NCBI RefSeq assembly: GCF_022569295.1
Contig: NZ_JAKFIA010000002.1
Span: 1 to 64,000 of the forward strand
DNA length: 64,000 nt
From: Pedomonas mirosovicensis
Lineage (GTDB): Bacteria > Pseudomonadota > Alphaproteobacteria > Sphingomonadales > Sphingomonadaceae
Direction: 5' to 3'
The notes beneath the pieces are model-generated. The model had not been told where the DNA came from, searched no databases, and worked only from the letters and a program-made list of their open reading frames with translations. Positions 9,645-19,777 of this stretch are shown here, one piece after another (position 1 is the first letter of the stretch; the number at the start of each line of letters is the position of its first letter). The position numbers and the translations under genes are program-made.

Positions 9645-11450
9645 TTAGTGGTTGTGCCGCGGAACGCCGTGCTTCTGGGCGATCCGCTGGTACTTCACGG
9701 CAGGCTCAAGCACAGCGCCGGTTTCCATCTGGCCGATGGTCATGCGCTGGATTTCCTGCCACGGCGTCTGGCTTTCCGGATAGGGGAAGCCGCCCTTGGC
9801 CTCCAGCTCGCGGCGGCGCTCCGCCAGTTCCTCGTCGCTGATAAGCACGTTGGCCGTGCCCTTGCGGAGGTCGATGCGAACCCGGTCGCCGGTCCGCAGC
9901 AAGGCAAGACCGCCGTTGGCCGCCGCTTCCGGCGAGGCATTGAGAATGGACGGCGAGCCGGATGTGCCGGACTGCCGGCCATCGCCCACGCACGGCAGCG
10001 AATGGATGCCCGCCTTGATGAGATGCACCGGCGGGCGCATGTTCACCACCTCGGCCGCGCCGGGATAGCCGACCGGACCGGCGCCGCGCATGATGAGAAT
10101 GGTGTTCTCGTCGATGCCGAGCGCGGGATCATCGATGCGGTGATGGTAGTCCTCCGGACCGTCGAACACCACGACCGGACCTTCGAAGGCATCCGGATCG
10201 TTCGGGTTGCTGAGGTAGCGCTTGCGGAATTCCTCCGAAATCACGCTCAGCTTCATGATGGCGCTGTCGAACAGATTGCCGCGCAGCACGGAGAAACCGG
10301 CGGATTCCTTCAGCGGACGCTCGAACGGACGGATCACCTTCTCGTCCTCGATCGTGGCGTCGCGGTAGTTCTCGCCAATGGTGCGGCCGTTGGCGGTGAG
10401 CGCGTTCTCGAACACCAGGCCCTGGCGCATCAGCTGGTTCATCACCGCCGGAACGCCGCCCGCGCGGTAGAAATCCTCACCCAGATATTCGCCTGCGGGC
10501 TGCAGGTTGACCAGCAGCGGGATATCGCGGCCGTAGGTCTGCCAGTCATCGATGGTCAGCTCGACATCCAGGTGGCGCGCCAGCGCGGCCAGGTGGATCG
10601 GCGCGTTGGTGGAGCCGCCAAGCGCCGCATTGGCGCGGATGGCATTAATGAAGGACTCGCGGGTCATGATGTCGGACGGCTTGCGGTCGGCCCGCACCAT
10701 CTCGACGATCTGGAGGCCCGTGCGGTAGGCCGATTCCTGGCGGTCGCGCAGCGGCGCGGGAATGGCGGCCGAACCCGGCAGCGACATGCCCAGCACCTCG
10801 GCCAGCGAGTTCATGGTCGTTGCCGTGCCCATGGTGTTGCAGTAGCCGGTGGACGGAGCCGAGGACGCCACGAGCTTGATGAAGCCCTGGTAGTCGATCT
10901 CGCCGGCAGCGAGCAGTTCGCGCGCTTTCCACACGATGGTGCCCGAGCCGGTGCGCTCACCCTTATACCAGCCGTTCAGCATCGGGCCGACCGACAGGGC
11001 GATGGCCGGAATGTTGACGGTGGCCGCCGCCATGAGGCAGGCCGGGGTGGTCTTGTCGCAACCGATGGTCAGCACCACGCCGTCGAGCGGGTAGCCGAAC
11101 AGCACCTCGACGAGGCCCATGTAGGCCAGGTTGCGGTCGAGACCGGCGGTCGGACGCTTGCCGGTTTCCTGGATCGGATGGACCGGAAATTCGAAGGGAA
11201 TGCCCCCCGCCTCGATGATGCCGGCGCGAACGCGTTCCGCCAGGACCATGTGATGCCGGTTGCAGGGGCTGAGATCGCTACCCGTCTGCGCGATACCGAT
11301 GATCGGCTTGCCGGACTGCAGTTCCTCCAGCGACAGGCCGTAGTTCATGTACCGCTCGAGATACAGCGCGGTCATGTCCGCATTGGACGGGTCATCGAAC
11401 CAGGCGCGCGAGCGCAAAGGCTTGGAGGCGTTATTACGATCCTGGGACAT
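9645..11450 (-). CDS. L-arabinonate dehydratase (possibly also D-xylonate), IlvD/EDD family
   Basis: Cytoplasmic iron-sulfur sugar-acid dehydratase of 601 residues. It dehydrates L-arabinonate to 2-keto-3-deoxy-L-arabinonate. The three cluster cysteines of the pentonate dehydratases are seen at 63 (SPCNRHH), 131 ([11 protein letters not shown]) and 204 (GYCNTMGT); Lys133 next to the second is the magnesium-site lysine of the family. It is the first gene of a minus-strand pair with the lactonase gene, read from a promoter region carrying motif A at 11564. Related enzymes act on both L-arabinonate and D-xylonate, and the window holds no other IlvD/EDD gene, so it may also serve the xylXBC operon (inference). 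Confidence 0.9.
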   Translation of the reverse strand: MSQDRNNASKPLRSRAWFDDPSNADMTALYLERYMNYGLSLEELQSGKPIIGIAQTGSDLSPCNRHHMVLAERVRAGIIEAGGIPFEFPVHPIQETGKRPTAGLDRNLAYMGLVEVLFGYPLDGVVLTIGCDKTTPACLMAAATVNIPAIALSVGPMLNGWYKGERTGSGTIVWKARELLAAGEIDYQGFIKLVASSAPSTGYCNTMGTATTMNSLAEVLGMSLPGSAAIPAPLRDRQESAYRTGLQIVEMVRADRKPSDIMTRESFINAIRANAALGGSTNAPIHLAALARHLDVELTIDDWQTYGRDIPLLVNLQPAGEYLGEDFYRAGGVPAVMNQLMRQGLVFENALTANGRTIGENYRDATIEDEKVIRPFERPLKESAGFSVLRGNLFDSAIMKLSVISEEFRKRYLSNPNDPDAFEGPVVVFDGPEDYHHRIDDPALGIDENTILIMRGAGPVGYPGAAEVVNMRPPVHLIKAGIHSLPCVGDGRQSGTSGSPSILNASPEAAANGGLALLRTGDRVRIDLRKGTANVLISDEELAERRRELEAKGGFPYPESQTPWQEIQRMTIGQMETGAVLEPAVKYQRIAQKHGVPRHNH

Positions 11451-11852
11451 GATGCCTTCGTTTTTTCTAAGACGTTGAGAACTAAGATTGATGAGTCAAG
11501 AACGCCAACCAAATACCGTCAGCCAGCCCTCCCCGGCCGATCGCGACTTTGGCAACGTCGCTCATTAACTCAGACAATTACAGAACCATTGGGGATGTGC
11601 AAGTCCCAATCTCCTTGGAATGCCTCGATTCATCCGGACTTATGCAACACGGCCGAACAGGCCGGGAAGATGCGCCTGGAAGATCGGCGCTACAGGCGGA
11701 ATACGCTAATTCCGGAGGCGAAATCAACTCGCCGGCGCCGCGACTCGATTGGCTTGATATTAGCATCGACTGTCCGGCCCCAGCTCTGGAACCAGGCCGC
11801 ATCTATCGCTGTTGGGGCAGAAGCCAACCCTGTTGTTTGATTGGGATGTCTC
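11451..11852. promoter_or_regulatory. Divergent promoter region with motif A at 11564-11578
   Basis: A 402-base gap between the arabinonate dehydratase (minus) and the TorF-like gene (plus). ATTAACTCAGACAAT at 11564-11578 is identical to the site at 685-699 and probably controls the dehydratase gene, whose start is 114 bases away. The rest of the gap shows no gene or repeat that I can support. Confidence 0.6.
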
Positions 11853-12773
11853 ATGGCCAGGATAGCGCTGAGCTTACCGCTCCTGCTGATGGCAGCGCCT
11901 GTCCCCGCTCAGCAACAGCAGCAGGGCCTGATGCCGGAAGCCGACGAGAAGCCATCAGAGATCATAGTGAAGGAGAAACCCACGCAGCGGCGGCAACCCG
12001 ATCGCTTCAGCATCGATACCGGCATGCGGGTGGCCGGCCAGTACATCTCGCGCGGGGTCGCCTTCTCCGAGGAGCCGAGCCTGCAGCCCTACGTGACGCT
12101 AACCATCGCCTTGCCGGAGCTGTCAGGCGGACCGTTTGAGGAAGTGCGCTGGTTCGTCGGCAACTGGAACAGCTTCCAGTTCGGCGGGCCGGGTCTTGGG
12201 CAGGAGAACAGAGGAACGCTGTCCGGCTGGTACGAGGCGGACCTTTACACTGGCGTCTCCGCCGAGCTGGCGCCGCGCTGGAGCATGTCCGCCGCCTATT
12301 ACTATTACCACTCCCCCGCCCACTCCTTCCGGGGCTACAGCGATTTTGAGTGGATCGTGAGCTATGATGATACCGGCCAGTGGGAGGGGATCCTTCCCTT
12401 GAAGGATTTCACCCTCGCCCCCTCTCTGCGGATCACCCAGGAGGTGGGCCGGCCGGGCCGGGCGGATGCGCTCTATGTCCAGCCGTCGCTCACCGCCTCG
12501 CTCAACCTCGGCAGGGAAGACAGGCCGGTCTGGTTCCGCATTCCGCTCGTCCTTGGGCTGTCAGACGACTATTACGACAGCGCCAACGGGGGAAAGGTCA
12601 CCTTCGGCTATTTTCGCACCGGCGTCACCATCGCCACGCCGGCGTTCGAACTGGCGGGGAACCCGTTCATGGTGGGCGGCGGCGTCGACATCTGGATGCT
12701 GAACGACAAGGTGGTGAACGGCCTTAACGACAACGAGCTGGTCTGGCGTTTCGGCTTCCGCTGGTCGTTCTGA
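11853..12773 (+). CDS. TorF-like outer-membrane beta-barrel protein
   Basis: Predicted outer-membrane protein of 306 residues. It has an N-terminal signal (MARIALSLPLLLMAAPVPAQ), a short polar linker, then alternating aromatic strands, and ends in FGFRWSF with the terminal Phe typical of outer-membrane barrels. The pattern TGMRVAGQYISRGVAFSEEPSLQP matches the family called TorF, of unclear function. ATG 11853 is preferred over a TTG at 11841. Nothing in it points to sugar use, and it may be unrelated to the flanking arabinan genes. An MscS channel gene follows after 57 bases. Confidence 0.65.
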   Translation: MARIALSLPLLLMAAPVPAQQQQQGLMPEADEKPSEIIVKEKPTQRRQPDRFSIDTGMRVAGQYISRGVAFSEEPSLQPYVTLTIALPELSGGPFEEVRWFVGNWNSFQFGGPGLGQENRGTLSGWYEADLYTGVSAELAPRWSMSAAYYYYHSPAHSFRGYSDFEWIVSYDDTGQWEGILPLKDFTLAPSLRITQEVGRPGRADALYVQPSLTASLNLGREDRPVWFRIPLVLGLSDDYYDSANGGKVTFGYFRTGVTIATPAFELAGNPFMVGGGVDIWMLNDKVVNGLNDNELVWRFGFRWSF

Positions 12774-12830
12774 CAGACCGCAGCGTGGCGGCGCGTGGCA
12801 CCGGACGGCCAGACATGTCGTTATTCCTCC

Positions 12831-14501
12831 ATGATCGGTCGTCTTGTCTTCTTCCGGCTGCCCGCCGCTGCCCGCTGGCGCGCCGTCCTGCCCGGCCTTG
12901 CCTTTCTTGCCTTTCTCCTGTGCCTGCCCGTGGCGCCGGCGATCTCCCAGGCGCTCACCGCCCCGGCCCCCGCCGAGGAGGAAGCGCCCGCCCCGGTCGA
13001 TCCCTACGGCCGCGGCACGCCGGAGGGAACCGTCGCCGGTTTCGTTGATGCCATCGCCAACCAGGACTACGAGCGCGCCAGCGTTTACCTGAACCTGGAG
13101 GATATTCCCCGCTCCCGTCGGCACAAGCGCGGGCAGGCGCTGGCCCGACAGCTCCAGACCCTTCTGGACAGGGGCGGCCAGTTCCTGCCCAGGGCAACGA
13201 TCAGCAACACGGCGACCGGCCATCTGGATGACGAACTCGACCCCAAGGTCGATCAGGTGGGGACCATTCGGGGCGGCAAGGAGTCGGTCCCTCTGCTGGT
13301 GGAACAGGTGGACAGCGAAACCGGCCCCATCTGGGTCATCGCGGCCGAAACGCTGGATGCCGTGCCCGACCTTCTGGCCGAGGGTGAAAACTCAGATGCG
13401 GCGACGCTGCTTGAGCGATGGCTGCCCGAGCCGTTTCTCAAGACTGACGTTCTGGGCGCGCCCGTGGGTCACTGGCTGGCGCTGTTCGGCCTGACCCTGC
13501 TCTCCTACCTCGCCTCCTGGCTGTTGATCGCGATTGGCCTGCAGATCGATGCCTGGTGGTATCGACGGCGGCACAGGGAGGCGCGCTCCGTCTTCTCAAC
13601 CCTTGCGCCGCCGCTGCGCCTGTGGATCGCGGCCGTTGCCGTCACCTTCATCGCGCCGCGCCTGGGCCTGTCCATCGTGGCGCGGGAACTGTTCGGCCGC
13701 GTCATCCAGGTGGTGGCCTGGATCGCTTTCGCCTGGCTGGCCTGGCGGGTGATCGATGCGATCGGCGGCGTTATCATCCGGCGGTTGCAGCAGCGCGGCA
13801 CCGGGCAGATCGCCTCCATCGCCGCCTTCATCCGCCGGCTCATCAAGGCGGTCATCGTCGTCATCGGCATCATCGCGATCTTCGATACGCTCGGCTACGA
13901 CATGACGGCCGGTATCGCAGCCTTGGGTGTTGGCGGCCTGGCCCTGGCGCTGGGCGCGCAGAAGCTCATCGAGAACCTGGTGGCCAGCGTCACCATCCTT
14001 GCCGACCAGCCGGTGCGGGTGGGCGAGTTCTGCAAGGTGGGCGACACCATGGGTACCATCGAGGAACTGGGCATCCGCTCCACCAAGATCCGCACGCTCG
14101 ACCAGACCCTCGTCGTCATTCCGAACAGCGATTTTGCCGCCAAGCAGATCGAGAACTACAGCCGCCGCGGCCAGTTCTGGTTCCACCCCATGATTAACCT
14201 GCACCAGGAGACCTCGCCGGAGCAGGTCCGCCTTCTCCTTGAGAGACTGCGAACGCTGCTGGCCAAGGACAGCCGGTTCCCCGAGCCGCCACGCGTGCGC
14301 CTGCTCGGCGTGGGAAATGACCGGTTGCCGATCGAGATTTTCAGCTATGTGCTCGTGCCCGACTACGACGCCTTCCTCGCTGTGCAGGAGGAGGTGACGC
14401 TGCAAATTCTCGACCTCGTGGCGGAGCTTGGCCTGCGACTTGCCCCGCCCACCTTCAGCAGCCTGGGCCCGGCGCCGTCGTCGCGCCCACCCGCCGGCTG
14501 A
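12831..14501 (+). CDS. MscS-family mechanosensitive channel
   Basis: Inner-membrane protein of about 556 residues. An N-terminal export signal or first membrane segment is followed by a periplasmic domain of about 200 residues, then several membrane helices. The MscS pore and cytosolic beta-domain follow: TAGIAALGVGGLALALGAQK, then LVASVTILADQPVRVGEFCKVGDTMGTIEELGIRSTKIRTLDQ split over the usual positions around residues 360-430. The pore-lining glycine/alanine pattern is clear. The start at 12831 is uncertain because no strong ribosome binding site precedes it; an upstream in-frame start at 12795 exists. It protects against osmotic downshock; no direct link to pectin use is visible. Confidence 0.85.
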   Translation: MIGRLVFFRLPAAARWRAVLPGLAFLAFLLCLPVAPAISQALTAPAPAEEEAPAPVDPYGRGTPEGTVAGFVDAIANQDYERASVYLNLEDIPRSRRHKRGQALARQLQTLLDRGGQFLPRATISNTATGHLDDELDPKVDQVGTIRGGKESVPLLVEQVDSETGPIWVIAAETLDAVPDLLAEGENSDAATLLERWLPEPFLKTDVLGAPVGHWLALFGLTLLSYLASWLLIAIGLQIDAWWYRRRHREARSVFSTLAPPLRLWIAAVAVTFIAPRLGLSIVARELFGRVIQVVAWIAFAWLAWRVIDAIGGVIIRRLQQRGTGQIASIAAFIRRLIKAVIVVIGIIAIFDTLGYDMTAGIAALGVGGLALALGAQKLIENLVASVTILADQPVRVGEFCKVGDTMGTIEELGIRSTKIRTLDQTLVVIPNSDFAAKQIENYSRRGQFWFHPMINLHQETSPEQVRLLLERLRTLLAKDSRFPEPPRVRLLGVGNDRLPIEIFSYVLVPDYDAFLAVQEEVTLQILDLVAELGLRLAPPTFSSLGPAPSSRPPAG

Positions 14502-14614
14502 CCCCAACGGCCATGGAACCAGCAGGAAGCGCATCCCTGATGACGGGCCTGGGCGGCGCAGCAAGGGGGCCGGAGCGGCGCCGGAAATGCCCGCTTATCC
14601 TTCCCCCAAAGGAA

Positions 14615-14644
14615 AAGCCGGAGACCCGCGCGGACCTCCGGCTT
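14615..14644. terminator. Bidirectional hairpin between MscS and GH43 genes
   Basis: AAGCCGGAG (14615-14623) pairs with CTCCGGCTT (14636-14644). It lies in the convergent gap 14502-14691, which holds nothing else recognisable. Confidence 0.6.
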
Positions 14645-14691
14645 CCCTTGCGATGCCATGCCGCCCTGCGGCGGCGTTGCGGCGCGCCGCC

Positions 14692-16188
14692 TCAGCTGAC
14701 GAGGAAGGTCGCGCCGGTCCGGTCCACGTCGCTGCTCACGGTTGCGACCCGAACACTATTGCCGGCAACGCGAAGATAATTGTCCGCGGCGCCCGCCGCC
14801 GCGAAGGAGACGCCCTTCGGATCCGCCAGCCCCGCGACGCGGCGGAAGCTGCTCTGCTGGGCAAAGGCCGGGGTGCCGTCATTTTTGGCCACCACCAGCT
14901 CGCCCGTTTCCGTAAGGCGCAGGAACTGGCCCGGCGCGGTGACCGGCTCCAGCGACACCGTGCCGTCGCCGGCCAAGCCCGGCTTCTGGCGGAACTGGGT
15001 ATCGGGCAGCGCGCCACCGTTGTCCGCCAGCAGCTTGCCGCCTTCGTGGCGCAGGTAAACGCCCTGACGGCCTGCGGGCGAGAAGCGGTCCGGCACCTCG
15101 CCGTTGCCGACGGGGATGCCGAAATCCGGCGTGCCGTCCGGCCGGTAGTACAGGCGCTGCACGCGGGTGTGGCGGTTGGGATCATAGAGCGGATCGCCCT
15201 CGATCTCCTTGTAATCGCGGCCGTGGTAGACGAGGACGTCGCGGCCCTCTTCGTCCACGGTGAAGCTGTTGTGGCCGGGGCCGTAGACCTTGGTCAGCTC
15301 GGAGGTGACGAACACCGGCTCCGGCGACTTGGTCCAGGAGGCTGCCGACATCAGGTCCGCGTTCTCGTCCGCCGTCAGCAGGCCAAGGCAGTAGCGGGAG
15401 TCGGTGGCGCTGGCCGAATAGGTGAGGAACACCTTGCCGTTGCGGGCGAGGAAGGCCGGAGCCTCGGCCACCTTGAAGCCCCGGATTTCCCACGGCAGCG
15501 TCGGCACGGTGAGACGCAGCGGCTCGGCCCCAAGGGTGGTCGGCGTTTTCAGCGGGGCGAGATAGAGGTTGCTGTTGGTGTCGATGCCCGGCTCACGCTG
15601 CGCCCAGCAGATGTAGCGCACGCCCTTGTGCTCGAAAACGGTCGAGTCGAGGTTGAAGCTGTCCCACGGGGTCTCAAGCTCACCCAGCACCGACCACTCG
15701 CCCTTGAACGCATCGCCCGAGGGGCCCTGCAGCACATAGGTGCGGATTTCGAACACGTCGCCGGGGCGCTGGCCCGCATTGCCCGCGGCGAAGTACATGT
15801 ACCAGCGGCCGTCGATCTCGTGCAGCTCCGGCGCCCAGATGTGGCCGCCCATCTTGCCTTCCGTCGGGCGATGCCAGACCACCACTTCCTCTGCCGTTCC
15901 CAGCCCCGCGAGGGTGGGCGAGCGGCGGATGATGAGGCGGTCGTACTCCGGCACGGAGGCGGTCATGTAATAATTGCCGTCGGTGTGACGGAAGATCTGC
16001 GCGTCGGCCCGCTGCTGCACCAGCGGATTGATGGGCGTGGGAGCCTTCTGGGTCATGCCGTCGCCGCCTTTCTTGCCGTTACCCTGTTCTTCGGACGAGC
16101 CTCGACCGCCGCCGCTGCAGGCGGCAAGGGTGGTGGCAGCCGCAGCCGCGACAAAGGCGCGTCGTGACATCAGATACTTAGCAATCAT
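14692..16188 (-). CDS. Lipoprotein GH43 arabinofuranosidase/arabinanase with C-terminal AbfB-like domain
   Basis: Exported 498-residue enzyme. The N-terminus has a twin-arginine start (MSRRAFVAAAAATTLAAC) with a lipobox Cys at 24, so it is probably an anchored lipoprotein. The GH43 propeller carries the three expected acids: Asp62 in ADAQIFRHTDG, Asp in FNLDSTVFEHKG, and Glu in GFKVAEAPAFLA. From about residue 370 on, repeated GVYLRHEGG / GQFLRLTETGEL / DNYLRVAG units suggest an arabinofuranose-binding AbfB (CBM42-like) domain. Motif A at 16231-16244 is 43 bases upstream. It fits arabinan side-chain cleavage; whether it is endo- or exo-acting cannot be told. Confidence 0.85.
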   Translation of the reverse strand: MIAKYLMSRRAFVAAAAATTLAACSGGGRGSSEEQGNGKKGGDGMTQKAPTPINPLVQQRADAQIFRHTDGNYYMTASVPEYDRLIIRRSPTLAGLGTAEEVVVWHRPTEGKMGGHIWAPELHEIDGRWYMYFAAGNAGQRPGDVFEIRTYVLQGPSGDAFKGEWSVLGELETPWDSFNLDSTVFEHKGVRYICWAQREPGIDTNSNLYLAPLKTPTTLGAEPLRLTVPTLPWEIRGFKVAEAPAFLARNGKVFLTYSASATDSRYCLGLLTADENADLMSAASWTKSPEPVFVTSELTKVYGPGHNSFTVDEEGRDVLVYHGRDYKEIEGDPLYDPNRHTRVQRLYYRPDGTPDFGIPVGNGEVPDRFSPAGRQGVYLRHEGGKLLADNGGALPDTQFRQKPGLAGDGTVSLEPVTAPGQFLRLTETGELVVAKNDGTPAFAQQSSFRRVAGLADPKGVSFAAAGAADNYLRVAGNSVRVATVSSDVDRTGATFLVS

Positions 16189-16230
16189 GAAAATCCTGTC
16201 CCCAAAGCGTTTGCGGGCTTCGCCCTATTT

Positions 16231-16244
16231 ATTACTCAGACAAT
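16231..16244. promoter_or_regulatory. Motif A operator before GH43
   Basis: ATTACTCAGACAAT lies 43 bases upstream of the GH43 start. It differs from the 685 and 11564 sites only by lacking one A in the left part. Confidence 0.55.
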
Positions 16245-16393
16245 TGCAAAAGCTTGGGAGCAGTTCAAGCCGAAATCGGTCGGCTTCAGGTTTGGGCGGG
16301 GCGCTATCGCAGCCAGGGCCTGCGCCCGCAAGGTGATTCAGCCCATGGCCAAATGGCGCGCCTGAAGGCGCGAACCCAGGGAACTTGCCGCAT

Positions 16394-16427
16394 AAAAAAG
16401 ACCGGCCCGCTGGGAAGCGGGCCGGTC
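16394..16427 (-). terminator. Terminator of the TonB receptor gene
   Basis: Perfect 12-bp stem (16400-16411 with 16416-16427, loop GGGA) followed on the minus strand by six T residues. It lies 25 bases past the receptor stop codon. Confidence 0.9.
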
Positions 16428-16451
16428 CAGACGGACACGTGTGTGTGTTTT

Positions 16452-19412
16452 TTAGAACTCTGCGGTCAGACCGACGAAGATCGTCCGGCCGAGAGGATCG
16501 TACACACCCGGGTAGGTGTTGCCGTTGCCGAAGGAGCTGAGCAGCCCCTGGGCAATCGCCGGCGGGTCCTTGTCGAACAGGTTGTTGATACCGGCGCGCA
16601 GGACCAGGTTCTGGTACACCTCAACCGTACCGCTCAGGTCGAAGTAGCTGTAGGCCTTGAGCTTGCGGTTGATGATGTACGGCGTGCCCTTGAGGAACTC
16701 GTTGTCCGTGTTGCTGGACAGCTTCGTTCCGCCGAAATAGCGCCAGTTGAGCGACAGCGTGGCGTTCGACCACGGCATCTCCCAGGTGGTGCGGAGGTTG
16801 TGGCGCCAACGCGGCGTCGGCTGACCGCAGGTCGGGCCGTAGAGACCGGCGCAGTCGTAGGTGCCGAGGCCCGGCAGCTGCTTGACGGTCGACTTGTCGA
16901 GGTAGGTGCCAACCAGGTCGAAGTTGAGGCGACCGGCGTTGTTGAGGCCGACATCCTCGAAGTCGAAGCGGTAGTTGGCGCTCACGTCGATACCGGAGGT
17001 CTTCAGGTAACCGGTATTGAGCGTGGTGCCGACCACGTAGCCGTCGGTGCCGAACAGCACGCCCGTACCCGGAGCCCGGTGGAACAGGTCGCAGAAGTAG
17101 GGATTGCCGGTCTGCACGCACTGGTTGATGGTGAGGGTCGGGTCAACCGAGCCGATGTAGCCGTCCACCTTGATGTTGTAGTAGTCGAGCGACAGCGACA
17201 GGTTCGGCAGGAAGGTCGGCGTCAGCACCACACCGAAGGTGTAGGTGTCGGCCTCTTCCGGCTTCAAGAGCGGGTTGCCGCCGCCCTGGGCCACGCACAT
17301 GTTCGCCGGGCATTCCGGAATGTTGCCGTACTGCTCGGGCGAAACGCCGGTGAGCTGGCACTGCTCCATGCTCGCCACCGGCGAGGTGCCGGCGCACGGA
17401 TCCTGTGCCGACACGTTGCCGAGGCCCTGAGAGGCGAACAGCTCGTTGATGTTCGGGGCGCGGATGGCGTGGTTGTAGCTGGCGCGGAAGCGCACGTCGC
17501 GGCTCGGCGCATAGTCCAGTTCGCCCTTGTAGGTGGACGCGCTGTACTTGGTGACCGTGCCGGTCTTGCTGTCATTGGTGTATTCCGAATAACGGAAGCC
17601 ACCCGTGATGCTGAGCGACCTGGCGAACGGCATGTTCTCAAGGATGGGAACGCCAACTTCTGCGTAGACTTCGTTGACCTTGATGCTGCCCTGAGATTCC
17701 AGGGTGCCCTTGGCCTGAGCCAGAGCATCGGCCTCAAAGACCAGGTTTTCGCGGCGATGCTCCACACCGAGCGCGAAGCCGACGCCGCTCGACGCCCACG
17801 GGCTGACGATGCCGTAGTTGGTCAGGTCGCCGCTGATGTTGGCGCTGAACATGGTCAGCGTCTGCTCGCCGCGGGTGAACGTCGGCGCGTAGATGTAGTC
17901 GTAGGCCGACGGGTCGATGTTGCCGTAGCCGAACACATCCATCGGCACGCAGTTCGGATCGGTGCCGTCGATGACCGACTTACAGGTCGGCACGCCGTCG
18001 ACGTTGACGACTTGCAGAGCCTTCTTCGCCTTGGCCGGATCGACGTCGTTCTGGTAGTTCTCGTTAAAGATCGAGACCGCGCGCAGAGCGCCGACGTCAT
18101 AGCTGATGCCGTCGAAGATGTCGCCGCGCACGCCGCCGGTGAAGCGGTAATTGGTGTGACGCAGCGAGTCCCGACGCGGCGAGCTGCCTTCGCCGGTCAG
18201 GCGGTAGCCGATGAAGGTATCCCGGCTGGTATCGGTGCCGGCAGCCGCACCGCACAGGGCGGTCGCCTGCTGCGCGCCGAGCAGCGGGTTGTCGCAGTTG
18301 ATGGAGTAGACCTCGCCCGCCCACAGGCCGCCGGAGGCTGCCTGCGAGTAGCTGTGGTCGTCCATGAACATGAAGCTGCCGTAGACTTCGGCGGAAGGAG
18401 CCAGCTCATAGTGCGCGAAGGCGCCCGCGGTGTAGCGGATGTCCGAACGCTGGATGTAGTTTTCCGGCGCGTAGTTGAAACGGAACGAGCTGTCGTAGGG
18501 AACCCAGGTTTTGCTGCCGTCCTTGGTGTTGTTGTAGTTCACCGGAGAGCCGGTCACGGGGTCCTTCAGAACCGTGAACGAACCGTACTCGTTGTTGCTT
18601 GAGCCGCCGCAGGCAAAGGCGCTGTTGCCTTCACCGGTCGGGTCGAGAGCGCAAGCCGAGTAATCGCGCGAACCCTGCAGCACCGGGCGAACCTTGCGGT
18701 AGCCGGCGTACATGGTGACGTTGCCCTTGCCGTCGGCAAAGTCGGTGCCGGCCGCGATGTTGATGTCGTACTTGCTGCCGTCGGTCACCGAACCCGGCGC
18801 GGTTTCGTAACCGCTGTCGCGCACCAGATCGCGCAGGCTGTCGTTATTATTGTTGTGCTGGTAGAAGCTGTATTGAGCATCGGCGCGGATGCCGTTCAGA
18901 TTCTTCCGCATGATGAAGTTGACGACGCCGGAAATCGCGTCGGAACCGTAAACGGCCGAAGCACCACCGGTCACCACGTCGATGCGCTCAACCAGCGCGG
19001 ACGGAATGAAGTTCACGTCCATCGCCTGGGACGGCAGCAGGCGCTGGCCGTCCATCAGCACGAGCACGCGGTTGGAGCCGAGGTCGCGCAGGTTGATCTG
19101 CGCCGTACCGTCCGCGCCGTTCGAGACGTTCTCGTTCGCGTCAGGCGTGAACTGCGGCATGCGGTTCAGCACACTGTCGACGTTGGTCGCGCCCTGGTAC
19201 TTGATTTCCGAATCGCTGACGACGGTCAGCGGGCTGTTGCTCTCGAGGTTAGGCCGGCGGATACGCGTACCCGTGACCACAATTTCTTCCATCGAGGCGC
19301 TGGCCTGTTCGCCGGCGGACTGGGCCGCGGCGGTAGACACAGCAAACGGCGCGGCGATTGCCACCAGCGCGCTGCCTGCCATGAAATGTAAGCGGATCGA
19401 ACTTCTTTTCAT
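16452..19412 (-). CDS. TonB-dependent receptor, likely arabino-oligosaccharide importer
   Basis: Outer-membrane receptor of 986 residues with signal peptide MKRSSIRLHFMAGSALVAIA... ending at AAAQ. The TonB-box region is MEEIVVTGTRIRRPN, the plug follows (VLNRMPQFTPDANENV, VDVVTGGASAVYGSDAISGV), and the barrel ends in a terminal Phe (FVGLTAEF). ATG 19412 is chosen over an upstream in-frame start at 19547 because GGGAGG precedes it and the signal peptide begins there. It differs in type from the other two receptors in the window (GTRIRRPN plug class). It lies between the GH43-AbfB gene and the DUF5695-like gene, and motif-A-like words lie upstream (19469, 19644), so arabinan import is the natural guess. 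Confidence 0.88.
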   Translation of the reverse strand: MKRSSIRLHFMAGSALVAIAAPFAVSTAAAQSAGEQASASMEEIVVTGTRIRRPNLESNSPLTVVSDSEIKYQGATNVDSVLNRMPQFTPDANENVSNGADGTAQINLRDLGSNRVLVLMDGQRLLPSQAMDVNFIPSALVERIDVVTGGASAVYGSDAISGVVNFIMRKNLNGIRADAQYSFYQHNNNNDSLRDLVRDSGYETAPGSVTDGSKYDINIAAGTDFADGKGNVTMYAGYRKVRPVLQGSRDYSACALDPTGEGNSAFACGGSSNNEYGSFTVLKDPVTGSPVNYNNTKDGSKTWVPYDSSFRFNYAPENYIQRSDIRYTAGAFAHYELAPSAEVYGSFMFMDDHSYSQAASGGLWAGEVYSINCDNPLLGAQQATALCGAAAGTDTSRDTFIGYRLTGEGSSPRRDSLRHTNYRFTGGVRGDIFDGISYDVGALRAVSIFNENYQNDVDPAKAKKALQVVNVDGVPTCKSVIDGTDPNCVPMDVFGYGNIDPSAYDYIYAPTFTRGEQTLTMFSANISGDLTNYGIVSPWASSGVGFALGVEHRRENLVFEADALAQAKGTLESQGSIKVNEVYAEVGVPILENMPFARSLSITGGFRYSEYTNDSKTGTVTKYSASTYKGELDYAPSRDVRFRASYNHAIRAPNINELFASQGLGNVSAQDPCAGTSPVASMEQCQLTGVSPEQYGNIPECPANMCVAQGGGNPLLKPEEADTYTFGVVLTPTFLPNLSLSLDYYNIKVDGYIGSVDPTLTINQCVQTGNPYFCDLFHRAPGTGVLFGTDGYVVGTTLNTGYLKTSGIDVSANYRFDFEDVGLNNAGRLNFDLVGTYLDKSTVKQLPGLGTYDCAGLYGPTCGQPTPRWRHNLRTTWEMPWSNATLSLNWRYFGGTKLSSNTDNEFLKGTPYIINRKLKAYSYFDLSGTVEVYQNLVLRAGINNLFDKDPPAIAQGLLSSFGNGNTYPGVYDPLGRTIFVGLTAEF

Positions 19413-19777
19413 AAATTTCCTCCCTGTCGCGTCCTCCAACGCGATGGGGGCATTTAAGCACGTGAAACAACTTATACAAAATAAATTATACGATCTATGA
19501 CCATACCAACTACGACGAGCATGGCAGGTGCGGCTCTCGTGCCACACTCAGGCTTAACTCATTGATATTATTTAAGGTCTTTCAGCACTTGCAAAACAGC
19601 CGCCCAAGGCGGCCAAGCCCAGGCGGCTGAGGAAAATCCTTGAATAGTCTGAGTTATTTAGCCGAGCCTGGATCGCAGTGGCGCGGGCCTGCGGCATCGG
19701 GCCGGAGTTCGCCCGCCAGGTCAAGCCAGCTCATTAGAACCAGCCGACCCGGCGGGACGCCGAACTCGATCCCAGGG
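19413..19777. promoter_or_regulatory. Intergenic region with motif A-like sites
   Basis: A 365-base gap upstream of the receptor. ATAGTCTGAGTTATT at 19644-19658 is an inverted copy of motif A; AACTTATACAAAAT at 19469-19482 and TTAACTCATTGATATTA at 19554-19570 are weaker relatives. The gap also contains the terminator of the preceding gene at 19593-19629. Confidence 0.45.
19593..19629 (-). terminator. Probable terminator of the DUF5695-like gene
   Basis: CAGCCGCC (19597-19604) pairs with GGCGGCTG (19622-19629), with an inner GGCGG-rich loop. On the minus strand it is followed by TTTT. Confidence 0.6.

Noticed and set aside
11549-12139. Plus-strand frame of 196 codons in the dehydratase upstream gap
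   Set aside because: It runs into the TorF-like gene in another frame, has no ribosome site and looks unlike a protein.
16254-18602. Long open frame of 782 codons antisense to the TonB receptor
   Set aside because: It overlaps a fully conserved receptor gene, has no family pattern and is typical of high-GC antisense frames.
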